In this document: piece after piece, positions 1 to 10,240 of the stretch | How positions within the stretch are numbered: position 1 is the first letter of the stretch | Layout of the letters: the number at the start of each line of letters is the position of its first letter | Assembly (NCBI RefSeq): GCF_001720165.1 | Contig: NZ_MCRI01000022.1 | Location: 1 to 39,568 of the forward strand | Direction: 5' to 3' | From: Methylophaga muralis | GTDB lineage: Bacteria > Pseudomonadota > Gammaproteobacteria > Nitrosococcales > Methylophagaceae | Length of the DNA: 39,568 bases | Program-made: the position numbers and the translations under genes | The notes under the pieces: model-generated | Databases searched by the model: none | Told to the model about the DNA's origin: nothing | The model's input: only the letters and a program-made list of their open reading frames with translations

Positions 1-64
1 GTTAAATTTTAACCATTTTGAACAGCTCTATTAAAGATTAATAACTTAGCGATTTTCAACATTG

Positions 65-85
65 TTAACCACAGACTTATCCACA
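65..85 (+). promoter_or_regulatory. Tandem DnaA-type boxes
   Basis: Two 9-mers lie 12 bases apart in the same orientation. TTATCCACA at 77-85 matches the Escherichia coli DnaA box consensus exactly, and TTAACCACA at 65-73 differs by one base. The sequence to the left (1-64) is AT-rich. This could be part of a replication-associated region, a DnaA-responsive promoter of a gene lying left of the window, or chance. The matches are seen directly; any function is inference. Confidence 0.4.
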
Positions 86-137
86 GAAAATGTGAGTAAC
101 TCGCTAAGCTATTGATTGTTGCTTTCAAGCACCTGAA

Positions 138-524
138 TTACTGGCTAGCTGGAGTGAAATCTTCAGCGAACTCCAACGCATTGCCGTCAGGATCTCGACA
201 GAAAAAAGCCGCTCTACCAGACTTGCTGCGCGAGAACTCAACGCCTGCCTGTTCGAGCCGTTCTGCCAAAGCATCAAGATTTTCCACCAGCAAAGCAACA
301 TGCCGATCCCGACCTCCATGTTCCGGACGACCATCCGTCGAATCGGGGTTGGGTAATACCATCAGATGCAATTGTTGTTTGTTGTCCAAATCCAGCCAAG
401 CTCCGTCATAGGCAAACTTGGGACGGTTTGGATTTAACGGGATCTGCAATACATCACAATAAAACTTCAGTGATTTGGATAAATCTTCCACCAGAAAGCT
501 GGCATGGGCAATTGACTTAATCAT
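138..524 (-). CDS. VOC family (glyoxalase/bleomycin resistance-like) protein
   Basis: This 128-residue protein is a single vicinal-oxygen-chelate module with two beta-alpha-beta-beta-beta repeats. Candidate metal ligands are His near residue 7 (AHASF), His in LHLM near 51, His in DRHVAL near 75 and Glu in ALEFAED near 117. The family covers glyoxalase I, dioxygenases and fosfomycin or bleomycin resistance proteins, so the substrate cannot be named. The ATG at 524 is chosen because a good ribosome binding site (CAGGA) sits about 8 bases upstream and the VOC fold begins there; an in-frame ATG 21 bases earlier is less likely. It lies 32 bases downstream of the EamA transporter gene on the same strand and may be co-transcribed with it. 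Confidence 0.85.
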   Translation of the reverse strand: MIKSIAHASFLVEDLSKSLKFYCDVLQIPLNPNRPKFAYDGAWLDLDNKQQLHLMVLPNPDSTDGRPEHGGRDRHVALLVENLDALAERLEQAGVEFSRSKSGRAAFFCRDPDGNALEFAEDFTPASQ

Positions 525-556
525 AAATTTTTCCTGCAAGATCAATAATAAAAAGT

Positions 557-1441
557 TTAGCGATTGTGCTTTTCAACGCGGGCAATACCAAACGCCGCAG
601 CAAAGATTAACGCCCCACCAAGCCATTCCGGCAATGTCATTATTTCAGTAGTTAATAATGCTGATGAAATCGCAGCTACAATCAGTTCAAATAACATTAT
701 CACAGCCGCTAAATAAACTGGCATTCTGGCCAGCCCATATAACACCGCAACAGTCATGGCGATGATGATACCGCCACCAATAAATACAGCACTCAACCAA
801 ACCGTCACGTCGACTACTGGCAATGAAGCCTGTTGCAGTAACAGAACCACGATCGATACGGCAACGACGCCCCACAACACAATGGTAGTTTTTAATGCCA
901 TCGGTACACTGGCAAGTTTACGGCTTAAGACATTGTTTACCGCAAAACACATACTGGCAAACAAAGCCAACCAATCAGCCAAGCCATGGGGCCAGGGAAA
1001 ACCTACCTCCGGACGCCATAACATTAAAATGGTGCCTCCCATTGCCAGCAAAAACATGGCGATGGCTGCCAAAGACAACTTTTCACCCAACCACCATCGA
1101 CCAAGAATCACTGACCACAGTGGTGATAAATAAAATAACAACATCACACGCATCACCTGCCCTTCGTTCAAGGCAACCAAAAAGGCCAGGTTAGTCATGC
1201 CGGCGGCCAAAGCCAACCAGAGTAAATCGGCAGGGATCTGCTTCCAGTGATAACGTTGCTTGAGGAAAACCGGTAAGCTGGCTACTGCTGCCGTAAAATA
1301 CATCACCAAGGTGACCCAAATCACCGACATGCCTGCCTGTTCGAACAAACGCATCGGATACCAGATGAAGCCCCACATTGAGGCGGCAAATAGCAGACTG
1401 AGAATAGCGAGTTTGGATTCGGTTTGTTTTACTGTGCTCAT
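557..1441 (-). CDS. EamA/DMT family inner-membrane transporter
   Basis: The 294-residue protein is very hydrophobic, with about ten predicted membrane helices in two repeated halves, the arrangement of EamA (drug/metabolite) exporters. The first helix contains the aromatic WGFIWYPMR stretch, and a hydrophobic helix (LFELIVAAISSALL) near the C terminus is also typical. Substrates of this family include amino acids and other metabolites and cannot be predicted here. The ATG at 1441 (MSTVKQTESK) is preferred over an upstream in-frame ATG at 1642, which would add a non-homologous tail overlapping dapC on the other strand. The gene is divergent from dapC, with about 75 bases between start codons. 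Confidence 0.85.
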   Translation of the reverse strand: MSTVKQTESKLAILSLLFAASMWGFIWYPMRLFEQAGMSVIWVTLVMYFTAAVASLPVFLKQRYHWKQIPADLLWLALAAGMTNLAFLVALNEGQVMRVMLLFYLSPLWSVILGRWWLGEKLSLAAIAMFLLAMGGTILMLWRPEVGFPWPHGLADWLALFASMCFAVNNVLSRKLASVPMALKTTIVLWGVVAVSIVVLLLQQASLPVVDVTVWLSAVFIGGGIIIAMTVAVLYGLARMPVYLAAVIMLFELIVAAISSALLTTEIMTLPEWLGGALIFAAAFGIARVEKHNR

Positions 1442-1476
1442 GCTGATGCTTATAACACGAGCAGCAATTGAAGCGT

Positions 1477-1482
1477 TATAAT
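1477..1482 (+). promoter_or_regulatory. Candidate -10 element for the dap operon
   Basis: A perfect TATAAT hexamer lies 34 bases before the dapC start codon in the divergent EamA/dapC spacer. No good -35 hexamer is visible at the usual spacing, so promoter strength or activator need is uncertain. Confidence 0.35.
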
Positions 1483-1515
1483 GGGCGGATTTTTCTGACC
1501 CGGCGATATGTTTTA

Positions 1516-2712
1516 ATGAATCCAGATCTGGCGCGATTACATCCTTATCCCTTTGAGAAACTTGCCGAACTGCAACAAGGCTGCACCCCTCCAAAAGCCT
1601 TGGCGCATATTTCGTTATCCATAGGTGAGCCAAAACATCCAACTCCCGGCTTTATTACTGAAGCGGTCATCAGTCATTTGCATGGCTTATCAGTGTATCC
1701 AACGACTGCTGGAAGTATCGAGTTACGTCATACTATTGCCAATTGGTTGGATCAACGGTTTCAGCTTGCGGGACATATTGATCCTGTTTCACAGATTCTG
1801 CCTGTTAACGGTACCCGCGAAGCATTGTTTGCTTTTGCCCAGGCGATAATCGATCGTCGTAAAGACCCACTGATTGTCATGCCTAACCCGTTTTATCAAA
1901 TTTATGAAGGTGCAGCCTTTCTGGCTGGCGCCGAACCGTATTTACTGAATTGCACCGAAGAAACAGGTTTTGTACCGGACTTCGATGAAGTACCACCCAG
2001 CGTCTGGTCTCGTTGCCAGTTGTTATATCTGTGCAGCCCAGGCAATCCGACTGGTGCTATCGTAGATGCTGAAACACTGACAAAGCTGATTCAGCTAGCC
2101 CATGAGTATGATTTTATTATTGCGGCAGATGAATGTTATTCGGAAATCTATTTTGATGAAGCTTTGCCACCCGTCGGGTTGTTACAGGCAGCAGTAGCTG
2201 CAGGCTATACCGATTTAAGCCGCTGTGTAGTTTTTCATAGTTTATCCAAGCGTTCTAACGCACCGGGTTTACGTAGCGGGTTTGTGGCGGGCGATGCCAA
2301 TGTTATGAAATCTTTTTTACGTTACCGTACTTATCATGGTTGTGCGATGCCGCCCTCTACTCAGTCTGCCTCAATCTCAGCATGGTCTGATGAAGCGCAT
2401 GTTGCACATAACCGGCAGCTGTATCGAGAGAAATTCGATGCCGTTTTGGAAATTTTATCCCCGGTTATGAATGTGACTCAGCCCGAAGCGAGTTTTTATC
2501 TGTGGGCGGAAACCCCGATTGCCGATACTGATTTTGCTCGCGGCTTATTTGATCAATATAACGTCACCGTGTTACCGGGGCGTTTTTTAGCCAGAGATAC
2601 CAAACAAGGTAATCCTGGCGTTAACCGGATCCGTATGGCATTGGTTGCACCACAAGATGAGTGCGTCGAAGCGGCTATGCGGATCCGTGATTATATTGAA
2701 ACCCTATCTTAA
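1516..2712 (+). CDS. dapC: Succinyldiaminopimelate transaminase DapC
   Basis: This 398-residue fold-type I PLP aminotransferase makes N-succinyl-LL-2,6-diaminopimelate from N-succinyl-2-amino-6-ketopimelate using glutamate, in the succinylase branch of lysine and peptidoglycan precursor synthesis. The N terminus ([15 protein letters not shown]) matches the gammaproteobacterial DapC type. The PLP lysine is K245 in [10 protein letters not shown], and the SPGNPTG motif lies near residue 174. dapD follows 17 bases later and dapE is two genes downstream, which supports DapC over ArgD or a generic class I/II aminotransferase. The start is ATG at 1516 because the conserved N terminus begins there, although no strong ribosome binding site precedes it. 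Confidence 0.93.
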   Translation: MNPDLARLHPYPFEKLAELQQGCTPPKALAHISLSIGEPKHPTPGFITEAVISHLHGLSVYPTTAGSIELRHTIANWLDQRFQLAGHIDPVSQILPVNGTREALFAFAQAIIDRRKDPLIVMPNPFYQIYEGAAFLAGAEPYLLNCTEETGFVPDFDEVPPSVWSRCQLLYLCSPGNPTGAIVDAETLTKLIQLAHEYDFIIAADECYSEIYFDEALPPVGLLQAAVAAGYTDLSRCVVFHSLSKRSNAPGLRSGFVAGDANVMKSFLRYRTYHGCAMPPSTQSASISAWSDEAHVAHNRQLYREKFDAVLEILSPVMNVTQPEASFYLWAETPIADTDFARGLFDQYNVTVLPGRFLARDTKQGNPGVNRIRMALVAPQDECVEAAMRIRDYIETLS

Positions 2713-2729
2713 ATTATTTGGAGAAACCG

Positions 2730-3551
2730 ATGAGCGATATCCAGCAGATTATCGAAACGGCATTTGAGCGCCGTGCAGAAATCACCCCAGCCAATGCCGA
2801 CGCGGAAGTACGTAATGCTGTTAATGAAGTATTGGCGTTGCTCGACAGTGGTAAAGCCCGTGTTGCTGAAAAACAAAATGGTGATTGGGTCGTTAATCAA
2901 TGGCTGAAAAAAGCGGTTCTATTATCGTTCCGCTTGAATGACAACCGCCCTATGTCGGGTGGTGAAACCCAATACTTCGACAAAGTTGAGCCAAAATTTG
3001 CCAACTTTACCGAAGCTGATTTCAATACCGCCGGTGTGCGGGTTGTTCCTCCAGCTGCGGCACGTCGTGGCTCATATATCGCGCCAGGCGTGGTATTGAT
3101 GCCTTCTTACGTGAATATCGGTGCTTATGTTGATTCCGGCACCATGGTCGATACCTGGGCTACTGTTGGCAGCTGTGCTCAAATCGGTAAAAACGTCCAT
3201 TTATCCGGTGGCGTAGGCATCGGTGGCGTGCTGGAACCATTACAAGCTGGTCCGACTATTATCGAAGATAACTGCTTTATTGGTGCCCGCTCTGAAGTGG
3301 TTGAAGGTGTTATCGTCGAAGAAGGCTCAGTAATTTCAATGGGCGTATACATTGGTCAAAGCACCAAAATCTTTAATCGTATGACCGGTGAAATCAGCTA
3401 TGGCAGAATCCCAGCAGGTTCAGTTGTAGTATCAGGTAACCTGCCTTCCAAAGATGGCAGCTACAGCCTGTATTGCGCCGTTATCGTCAAACAGGTTGAT
3501 GAAAAAACTCGTGGTAAAGTCGGTATCAACGAATTACTGCGTGATATTTAA
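2730..3551 (+). CDS. dapD: 2,3,4,5-tetrahydropyridine-2,6-dicarboxylate N-succinyltransferase DapD
   Basis: The 273-residue protein is close in length to E. coli DapD. It transfers succinyl from succinyl-CoA to tetrahydrodipicolinate, the first committed step of the succinylase route to meso-diaminopimelate. After an alpha-helical N-terminal domain (about residues 1-90), hexapeptide repeats of a left-handed beta-helix run from about 105 to 240 (for example [20 protein letters not shown] and [11 protein letters not shown]). The enzyme is a cytoplasmic trimer in known relatives. The ATG at 2730 has a GGAGA ribosome binding site 5 bases upstream; an in-frame TTG at 2718 lies before it and is rejected. 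The gene is in an operon with dapC. Confidence 0.96.
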   Translation: MSDIQQIIETAFERRAEITPANADAEVRNAVNEVLALLDSGKARVAEKQNGDWVVNQWLKKAVLLSFRLNDNRPMSGGETQYFDKVEPKFANFTEADFNTAGVRVVPPAAARRGSYIAPGVVLMPSYVNIGAYVDSGTMVDTWATVGSCAQIGKNVHLSGGVGIGGVLEPLQAGPTIIEDNCFIGARSEVVEGVIVEEGSVISMGVYIGQSTKIFNRMTGEISYGRIPAGSVVVSGNLPSKDGSYSLYCAVIVKQVDEKTRGKVGINELLRDI

Positions 3552-3674
3552 TTTATAAAAAGATACTGAGGACGGTGACGATACAACAGTGTCGTTACTG
3601 TCTTTTCAGTGCCAATTTACGGTGTAGTCAATAATGCAAAAACCATTGATATACTGTATCATTTCACGTCTTTT

Positions 3675-3691
3675 AACCCACATGGTGGGTT
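3675..3691. other. Short perfect hairpin between dapD and yffB
   Basis: AACCCAC and GTGGGTT form a 7-bp stem with a 3-base loop, 21 bases before the yffB start. No T-run follows on the + strand, so it does not look like an intrinsic terminator for dapD. It may be an mRNA processing or stability element in the dapD-yffB spacer. Confidence 0.35.
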
Positions 3692-3712
3692 CTTCCAGGT
3701 GAGACGGCAACG

Positions 3713-5189
<1,477 letters not shown>

Positions 5190-5193
5190 AAAA

Positions 5194-5481
5194 ATGCAAC
5201 TTCGGCACACCAAACATCTGTTATGGCTTTTTGCAGCAGCATTCTTGCTGATGCAGTCCATGGCAGTGTGGCATGATGCCGAGCATGCTTTTCACGAGCA
5301 TATTGCATTATGTGATCAGTTAAATGTTGTTAGTCATACCCCTTCAATTGATGCTAACCATCAGCTTAGCATCGGTGTATGGCAACAACGTTTCCAGCTT
5401 GATGCTACTGTTTATCCCCCTGCTCGTTTTGAAAATACTTATCTCTCGTTCGCGATCCGCGCCCCACCCGTTATCTCATAG
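5194..5481 (+). CDS. Small His-rich secreted protein preceding a TonB receptor
   Basis: This 95-residue protein is not recognised with certainty. Residues 1-24 look like a signal peptide or single membrane anchor (basic start, then LLWLFAAAFLLMQSMAV). A histidine cluster follows (WHDAEHAFHEH), which could bind a transition metal. The C terminus ends in RAPPVIS, a feature shared with small proteins of the DUF2946 type often found beside TonB-dependent metal receptors. It starts 4 bases after dapE and 75 bases before the receptor gene, so it is probably co-transcribed with both. A periplasmic metal-related role is inference from the histidines and the neighbour. Confidence 0.7.
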   Translation: MQLRHTKHLLWLFAAAFLLMQSMAVWHDAEHAFHEHIALCDQLNVVSHTPSIDANHQLSIGVWQQRFQLDATVYPPARFENTYLSFAIRAPPVIS

Positions 5482-5556
5482 CGTTCTGATTTTGATTTAT
5501 TGTCGTTTTCTTATTTAGAAAATGGCTGCTGATTTCTGCTATGAGGATTATTCGTG

Positions 5557-7683
5557 ATGAATAAAAAACCACTTGTAGTGCTGCTTGCCGCAGCACTGTC
5601 GCCTATGGCTTCTGTAGCGTTTGCTGCTGAAGATACTGTTGATATTCCACGTCTGGTGGTCACTTCCGACCCTTTAGGCAACCGGACATCTGACGAATTG
5701 ATTCAACCTGTTACCGTCATTGCCGGTGATGAACTCAATCAAAAACGTGCCAGTACATTAGGTGAAACATTAGATGGTCTGCCAGGTGTACATAATGCTG
5801 ACTTTGGTCAGGGCGTAGGCCGTCCTGTTGTGCGCGGTTTACAAGGCTCACGCGTGCAGGTTCTGGAAGATGGCTTGAGTACCTCGGATATTTCTGGAGA
5901 AGGTGCTGATCACGCTATCGGACTGGATACCGGACGTGCCGATCAAATTGAAGTGTTTCGTGGCCCAGCTACCCTGTTGTATGGCAGTGGCGCAGCTGGT
6001 GGTGTTATCAACGTCCGCAGCAACCGTTTTAACCCAGAATTTGGTGACTCCCCAAGAGTTGATGGCCAAATGTCATACGGTTTAAATGGACATGACCGTC
6101 AGGGTCGACTGGGATTAGAACTGCCAATGGGCGACAGTTTTGTTTTACGCACCGATTATGGTGTGCGCCGCAGCAGTGATTTTGATATCGATGGTTATCA
6201 GGAAAAAGGTCAACGTTTCGGTCGTAAAGACAAGTTGCAAAACAGTGAAGTTGAAAATGATGTGTTCTCAATCACTGGGCTATATAAAGGTGATTGGGGT
6301 TTTGCTGGATTAGGTTATAGCACTTGGAAAACTCAATACGGCATTCCTGAAGTGTTTTTGGGTGACGGCGAAGAAGAGCAGGAACAAATTCGCGCAAAAA
6401 ATGATCGCTTTGATTTCCGCAGTGAATTCAATGATCCTTTACCAGGCTTTAAAACTGCCCGTCTGAAAATGGCATATACCAGCTATCGACAGCAGGAAAT
6501 CGGTTCTGAGTTTGATGATGGGGCATTCGTTGAAAGTGAAGTTGAAACCCGCTTTAACAATAACGAAACCGAAATGCGTCTGGAAATGGTGCATAACCCC
6601 ATTGGCGACTGGCAAGGTGTTGTCGGTTTGCAGTTTAATGATCGTGATTTTGAAGCCGAAGGTGAAGGCCATGGTCATGGTGGCGGTCACGGACACAGTG
6701 ATGGATTTTATATTCGCGGCAATGACACACGTACGGTTGGTTTATTTGTGCTGGAAGAACGCCCGACACACTTTGGTCGGTTTGAAGTCGCGGCTCGTGT
6801 TGATCACGTCCGTTCCAGTTCGGATAACCTGAGTGAAGATCGTGACATTGATCTGCCAAATGGTGATGAGCTCGAACAGGCAGCCAGCCTGAGCAGTCGT
6901 AGCTTCACCCCGTTCAGCTTATCCGCGGGCACAATCATCGATGTGGATCCAGCTCATCATTTAAGAATGTCAGTCACCCGCTCACAACGTGCTCCTTCGG
7001 CTGAACAACTTTATGCCTTTGGTCGCCACGCAGCAGCGGGTACAGTTGAGATTGGTGATCCTAACCTTGGCAAAGAAACCTACACTAATTTTGAAGTCGG
7101 TTTTGATCGTCATATCGGCGCATTTCGCTATGATCTGACCACCTTCTACAATTATGTAGATGATTTTATTTACTTGGCTTCACGCGATGATGGCACCGGT
7201 CAGGCCGTTGAGATTGAAGGCGATACATTGGTTGTCAACGAACAGCGAAATGCCAAATTTTATGGTGTCGAATTTGGTGCCATTACCGATCTGGTAGAGG
7301 GCCCTATTCCGCTCAGCATGCGTCTCTCAGCTGATCATGTACGCGGCAAACTCAGTGGTGGTGAAGATTTACCACGTATGAGTCCGACTCGGGTTGGTAT
7401 CGGTTTTGATACTTCGTATGCTGATTGGGATTTCAGTCTCGACTATCGTCGGGTCTTTAAACAAACCAAAACAGCTGTCACTGAAAACAATACCAGCGGC
7501 TATAACCTGGTTTCCTTTGATGCAAGTTGGTCACCAGCTAGCTTAAAGGGAGCTCAAATCTTTCTTCAAGGGCGTAATTTGCTTAATGAAGATGGTCGCC
7601 GGCATACCAGTTTCTTTAAAGATGAATCACCGATTCTGGGCCGTACCCTATACACCGGTATCCGCTTTGATTTTGGCGGTTAA
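5557..7683 (+). CDS. TonB-dependent outer-membrane receptor, ZnuD-like
   Basis: This 708-residue TonB-dependent receptor has a signal peptide (to about residue 25, ending ASVAFA), a TonB-box-like segment (DIPRLVVTSD), a plug domain (about 40-160, with RPVVRGLQGSRVQVLEDG and ATLLYGSGAAGGVINV) and a 22-strand barrel. It ends with the short C-terminal strand FDFGG, less canonical than a terminal Phe. A long loop contains histidines H372, H374, H378 and H380 within GHGHGGGHGH. His-rich loops of this kind occur in ZnuD-type zinc receptors, so zinc is the favoured substrate; copper or another metal is possible. The ATG at 5557 has a GAGGA ribosome binding site at 5543-5547. An intrinsic terminator follows. 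Confidence 0.88.
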   Translation: MNKKPLVVLLAAALSPMASVAFAAEDTVDIPRLVVTSDPLGNRTSDELIQPVTVIAGDELNQKRASTLGETLDGLPGVHNADFGQGVGRPVVRGLQGSRVQVLEDGLSTSDISGEGADHAIGLDTGRADQIEVFRGPATLLYGSGAAGGVINVRSNRFNPEFGDSPRVDGQMSYGLNGHDRQGRLGLELPMGDSFVLRTDYGVRRSSDFDIDGYQEKGQRFGRKDKLQNSEVENDVFSITGLYKGDWGFAGLGYSTWKTQYGIPEVFLGDGEEEQEQIRAKNDRFDFRSEFNDPLPGFKTARLKMAYTSYRQQEIGSEFDDGAFVESEVETRFNNNETEMRLEMVHNPIGDWQGVVGLQFNDRDFEAEGEGHGHGGGHGHSDGFYIRGNDTRTVGLFVLEERPTHFGRFEVAARVDHVRSSSDNLSEDRDIDLPNGDELEQAASLSSRSFTPFSLSAGTIIDVDPAHHLRMSVTRSQRAPSAEQLYAFGRHAAAGTVEIGDPNLGKETYTNFEVGFDRHIGAFRYDLTTFYNYVDDFIYLASRDDGTGQAVEIEGDTLVVNEQRNAKFYGVEFGAITDLVEGPIPLSMRLSADHVRGKLSGGEDLPRMSPTRVGIGFDTSYADWDFSLDYRRVFKQTKTAVTENNTSGYNLVSFDASWSPASLKGAQIFLQGRNLLNEDGRRHTSFFKDESPILGRTLYTGIRFDFGG

Positions 7684-7709
7684 TCGCTAATTCGATCTTT
7701 GCAGTATTA

Positions 7710-7735
7710 GGCCCGGCATTGCCGGGCCTTTTTTT
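7710..7735 (+). terminator. Intrinsic terminator after the TonB receptor gene
   Basis: A perfect 8-bp GC-rich stem (GGCCCGGC with GCCGGGCC) closes a 3-base loop and is followed by seven T residues. It lies 27 bases after the receptor stop codon and ends the dap-receptor transcription unit. Confidence 0.93.
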
Positions 7736-7792
7736 GTGGAGCAAAAGTAAGGATCCTGCTAGATTGAAACCTTTTTTAATGAGTAACCACAA

Positions 7793-8146
7793 ATGGCTTT
7801 AATTGAAACTGGCGACGATATCAGCAGTATTAAACTGATTTACATCTTCAATTTAGTCGGCTCACTGATTTACCCAATGCTAATCATGGGCGCCTTAGTT
7901 GCTTATGAAAAAAAACCTAAAGCAGCAGACTGGTTGCAATCACATTATTTGTTTCAAATTAATGGTTTCTTTATCAGCCTGATCTTACTGATGGTTTCAT
8001 GGGGACTGTTGTGGATGGGTAATTTATACGGTTTGGCCGTAATGGTAGTCTGGATTGTCTGGAATATCAGCCGCAGTGTAAAGGGTTTAAAAACGCTTAA
8101 GGCTCAACAACCCATTGCCAATCCTAAAAGCTGGTTATTAGGCTGA
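7793..8146 (+). CDS. DUF4870-like small membrane protein
   Basis: The 117-residue protein has three to four predicted membrane helices (about residues 17-40, 55-72 and 75-93). The segment SHYLFQINGFFISLI resembles the H-Y-x-F-Q-I/T-x-W/F-x pattern of the DUF4870 (Tic20-like) membrane proteins. Function is unknown. It is a single gene after the receptor terminator. Its stop codon abuts the stop codon of the convergent SDR gene with no spacer. Confidence 0.75.
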   Translation: MALIETGDDISSIKLIYIFNLVGSLIYPMLIMGALVAYEKKPKAADWLQSHYLFQINGFFISLILLMVSWGLLWMGNLYGLAVMVVWIVWNISRSVKGLKTLKAQQPIANPKSWLLG

Positions 8147-8929
8147 CTAGCCGCGAAAAATAGCTAATGGCCCGGTGGCTTGTTGGGTAGGCATAATCTC
8201 CATTGTGGTGACATTCATATGCACCGGGGTATTGACCAGCCACCAGATGGTATCCGCAATATCCTGAGCGGTAAGCGCAACAGTGTTTTCATAAACCTTG
8301 TCCGCACGCTGCTCATCGGCTTTAAAGCGCACCATGGAAAACTCGGTTTCCGCATTTCCGGGCTCGATATTAGTTACCCGAATCTGTGTGCCCAGTAAAT
8401 CTGCGCGTAAGGCCAATGAAAACTGTCTGACAAAAGCTTTACTTGCGCAATACACATTACCGCCCGGATAAGGCCAGTTTCCAGCGACAGAACCTATATT
8501 GATGATATACCCGCTGTCTCGTGACTGCATGCCCGGTAAAACCAGTCTGGAGCAACGCATCAAGCCTTTAATGTTGGTATCGACCATACGTTCCCAATCT
8601 TCAGGATCAGTTGCGTAAGCCGGTTCCAGCCCTAATGCTAAACCGGCATTATTGACCAATACATCTATCTGCTTAAATTCCACCGGCAGCTCGGCAAAGG
8701 CTTGTTCTGTTGCCTGTCGGTCACTGATATCAAAACAGCTGATGCAGGTCTGTTTTGAGCCGCCCAGTTCCGCCTGCAAATTCTGCAGACGTTCCAAACG
8801 GCGGCCAGTAATAATCAAACGCCATCCGGCTTTGGCAAACAGCCTGGCACAGGCTTCACCAAAGCCAGCGGTAGCACCGGTGATCATAATTACCGGAGAT
8901 GATAGATTTGTATTGAAAGCGTTCGTCAT
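8147..8929 (-). CDS. SDR family NAD(P)-dependent oxidoreductase (YdfG-like)
   Basis: The 260-residue classical short-chain dehydrogenase has the cofactor motif TGATAGFG near residue 18, the NNAGLALG motif near 92, and the catalytic Ser-Tyr-Lys set in IINIGSVAG and YCASKAF. The sequence ITGRR after the second strand suits NADP(H) binding. The spread of motifs resembles E. coli YdfG, which oxidises L-allo-threonine, serine and other 3-hydroxy acids, but substrates vary widely in this family. The gene is followed head-on by the DUF4870-like gene and lies 42 bases downstream of purU on the same strand. Confidence 0.9.
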   Translation of the reverse strand: MTNAFNTNLSSPVIMITGATAGFGEACARLFAKAGWRLIITGRRLERLQNLQAELGGSKQTCISCFDISDRQATEQAFAELPVEFKQIDVLVNNAGLALGLEPAYATDPEDWERMVDTNIKGLMRCSRLVLPGMQSRDSGYIINIGSVAGNWPYPGGNVYCASKAFVRQFSLALRADLLGTQIRVTNIEPGNAETEFSMVRFKADEQRADKVYENTVALTAQDIADTIWWLVNTPVHMNVTTMEIMPTQQATGPLAIFRG

Positions 8930-8971
8930 AATTTCTTTCAGACTCAGTTTACAGGCAGCAGGAATGGATTA

Positions 8972-9829
8972 TCAGGCACCTTCTGCAAACACGATAGTGC
9001 GACGGCCACTGACAATGATGCGGTGTTCAATATGCGCTTTCACAGCACGTGCTAAAACCAGCCGTTCGATATCCTTGCCAATCATGACTAAATCTTGTGG
9101 GCTGTTATCGTGGCGAACCCGTTCGACATCCTGTTCAATTATCGGGCCTTCATCAAGTTCGGCGGTCGCATAATGTGCGGTGGCGCCAATCAGTTTGACT
9201 CCACGTTCATAAGCCTGGTGATAGGGTTTGGCCCCCTGAAAAGCCGGTAAAAATCCATGGTGAATATTGATAACCTTACCGGCAAATTCTTTAACAAACT
9301 GCTCAGACAGAATTTGCATGTAGCGCGCCATCACCACCAGATCAATCTGATACTCTGAAAGTAAGGATTTAATCTGTGCTTCCTGTTGTAGTTTGGTTTC
9401 TGTGGAGATGGGTAGATGATAAAAAGGCTTGTTGAACTGCCTAGCCATATTCTCCAAATCGGGATGGTTACCGATGATAACGGGAATCTCGCATTTCAGC
9501 TCGCCTTCCAGTTCCCGCAACAATAAGTCATAAGGACAGTGCGACGCTCGGGTGACCAGTAAAGCCACACGGTAAGGCAAGTCTGTATAGTGAACTGACC
9601 AGGTCAGTTGCAGGCTGTCTGCTAGCGAATTGAAGTCTTGCTGTAAGGCTTGATGGGGCATTTGCCCCTCATCTTCTACCTTGAGGCGCATAAAATAACG
9701 ACCGTGCTCAGTATCGGTATATTGCTGACAGTGCAGAATATTGTAACCACGTTCTGCAAAAAAACCGGTGATGCCGGCCAGCAACCCTTTTTGATCGGCA
9801 CATTGAATCAGCAACACGATGGCTTTCAT
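8972..9829 (-). CDS. purU: Formyltetrahydrofolate deformylase PurU
   Basis: The 285-residue protein hydrolyses 10-formyltetrahydrofolate to formate and tetrahydrofolate and balances one-carbon pools. An N-terminal ACT domain (about residues 1-80, starting VLLIQCADQKGLLAGITGFF) precedes a formyltransferase-like catalytic domain. Catalytic-site motifs VVMARYMQILS, NIHHGFLPAFQGAKPY and the Asp in ELDEGPIIEQDV are all present. The length matches the family. In E. coli the enzyme is regulated by methionine and glycine through the ACT domain; nothing in this sequence shows how it is controlled here. Confidence 0.95.
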   Translation of the reverse strand: MKAIVLLIQCADQKGLLAGITGFFAERGYNILHCQQYTDTEHGRYFMRLKVEDEGQMPHQALQQDFNSLADSLQLTWSVHYTDLPYRVALLVTRASHCPYDLLLRELEGELKCEIPVIIGNHPDLENMARQFNKPFYHLPISTETKLQQEAQIKSLLSEYQIDLVVMARYMQILSEQFVKEFAGKVINIHHGFLPAFQGAKPYHQAYERGVKLIGATAHYATAELDEGPIIEQDVERVRHDNSPQDLVMIGKDIERLVLARAVKAHIEHRIIVSGRRTIVFAEGA

Positions 9830-9889
9830 GGAGAAACGACCTCTACCGGCTTAAAATCAAAGCGCAGATGCTAGCACTTTGTAGCTGTT

Positions 9890-10240
9890 TTATGAATATT
9901 CATTATATTTGTCAGCCCGACCTTTAACTTTCTCCACCGGATATTTCGCAGCATTTTTTTCCATTTTTCGCTTGATCGCCTGCTCAAGGTCAATATTCAG
10001 GTCATGGCACAAATAACTCAAATAGACAGCAACATCGGCAATTTCATCTTCAAGTGCTTCGCGTTTATCCGTCTCCAGCATTTGCTGAATTTCCGTCTTA
10101 TCACGCCATTGAAACCATTCCAGCAGTTCAGCCGCTTCGATAGATAACGAAATCGCAATATCTTTGGGATTATGAAATTGCTCCCAGTCACGTTCACGAC
10201 GAAATTCAATCAATTGTTTTAATAAGTCGGCATTAATCAT
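9890..10240 (-). CDS. MazG-like nucleotide pyrophosphohydrolase
   Basis: The 116-residue protein is a single MazG-type all-alpha NTP pyrophosphohydrolase domain. Metal-binding motifs EAAELLEWFQW (about residues 32-42) and EDEIADVAVYLSYLC (about 63-77) supply the Glu/Asp ligands. Small proteins of this group hydrolyse nucleoside triphosphates such as dCTP or modified nucleotides and act in pool cleaning; the exact substrate is not predictable. Its start codon overlaps the last 8 bases of the upstream ybfF gene, which suggests translational coupling. Confidence 0.88.
   Translation of the reverse strand: MINADLLKQLIEFRRERDWEQFHNPKDIAISLSIEAAELLEWFQWRDKTEIQQMLETDKREALEDEIADVAVYLSYLCHDLNIDLEQAIKRKMEKNAAKYPVEKVKGRADKYNEYS

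Noticed and set aside
1-137. Chromosomal origin of replication
   Set aside because: Only two DnaA-type boxes are seen and no dnaA, rpmH or gidA neighbours, so origin status cannot be supported from this window.
756-1133. A 125-codon + strand frame inside the EamA transporter gene
   Set aside because: It is a reverse-strand shadow of the transporter; its composition is not protein-like and the transporter is clear.
1516-2712. Naming the aminotransferase ArgD or a general aspartate aminotransferase
   Set aside because: The N-terminal signature and the dapD-yffB-dapE neighbours point to DapC.
8141-8150. Possible fusion or overlap of the DUF4870-like and SDR genes
   Set aside because: They are convergent genes whose stop codons simply abut; both ends match their families.
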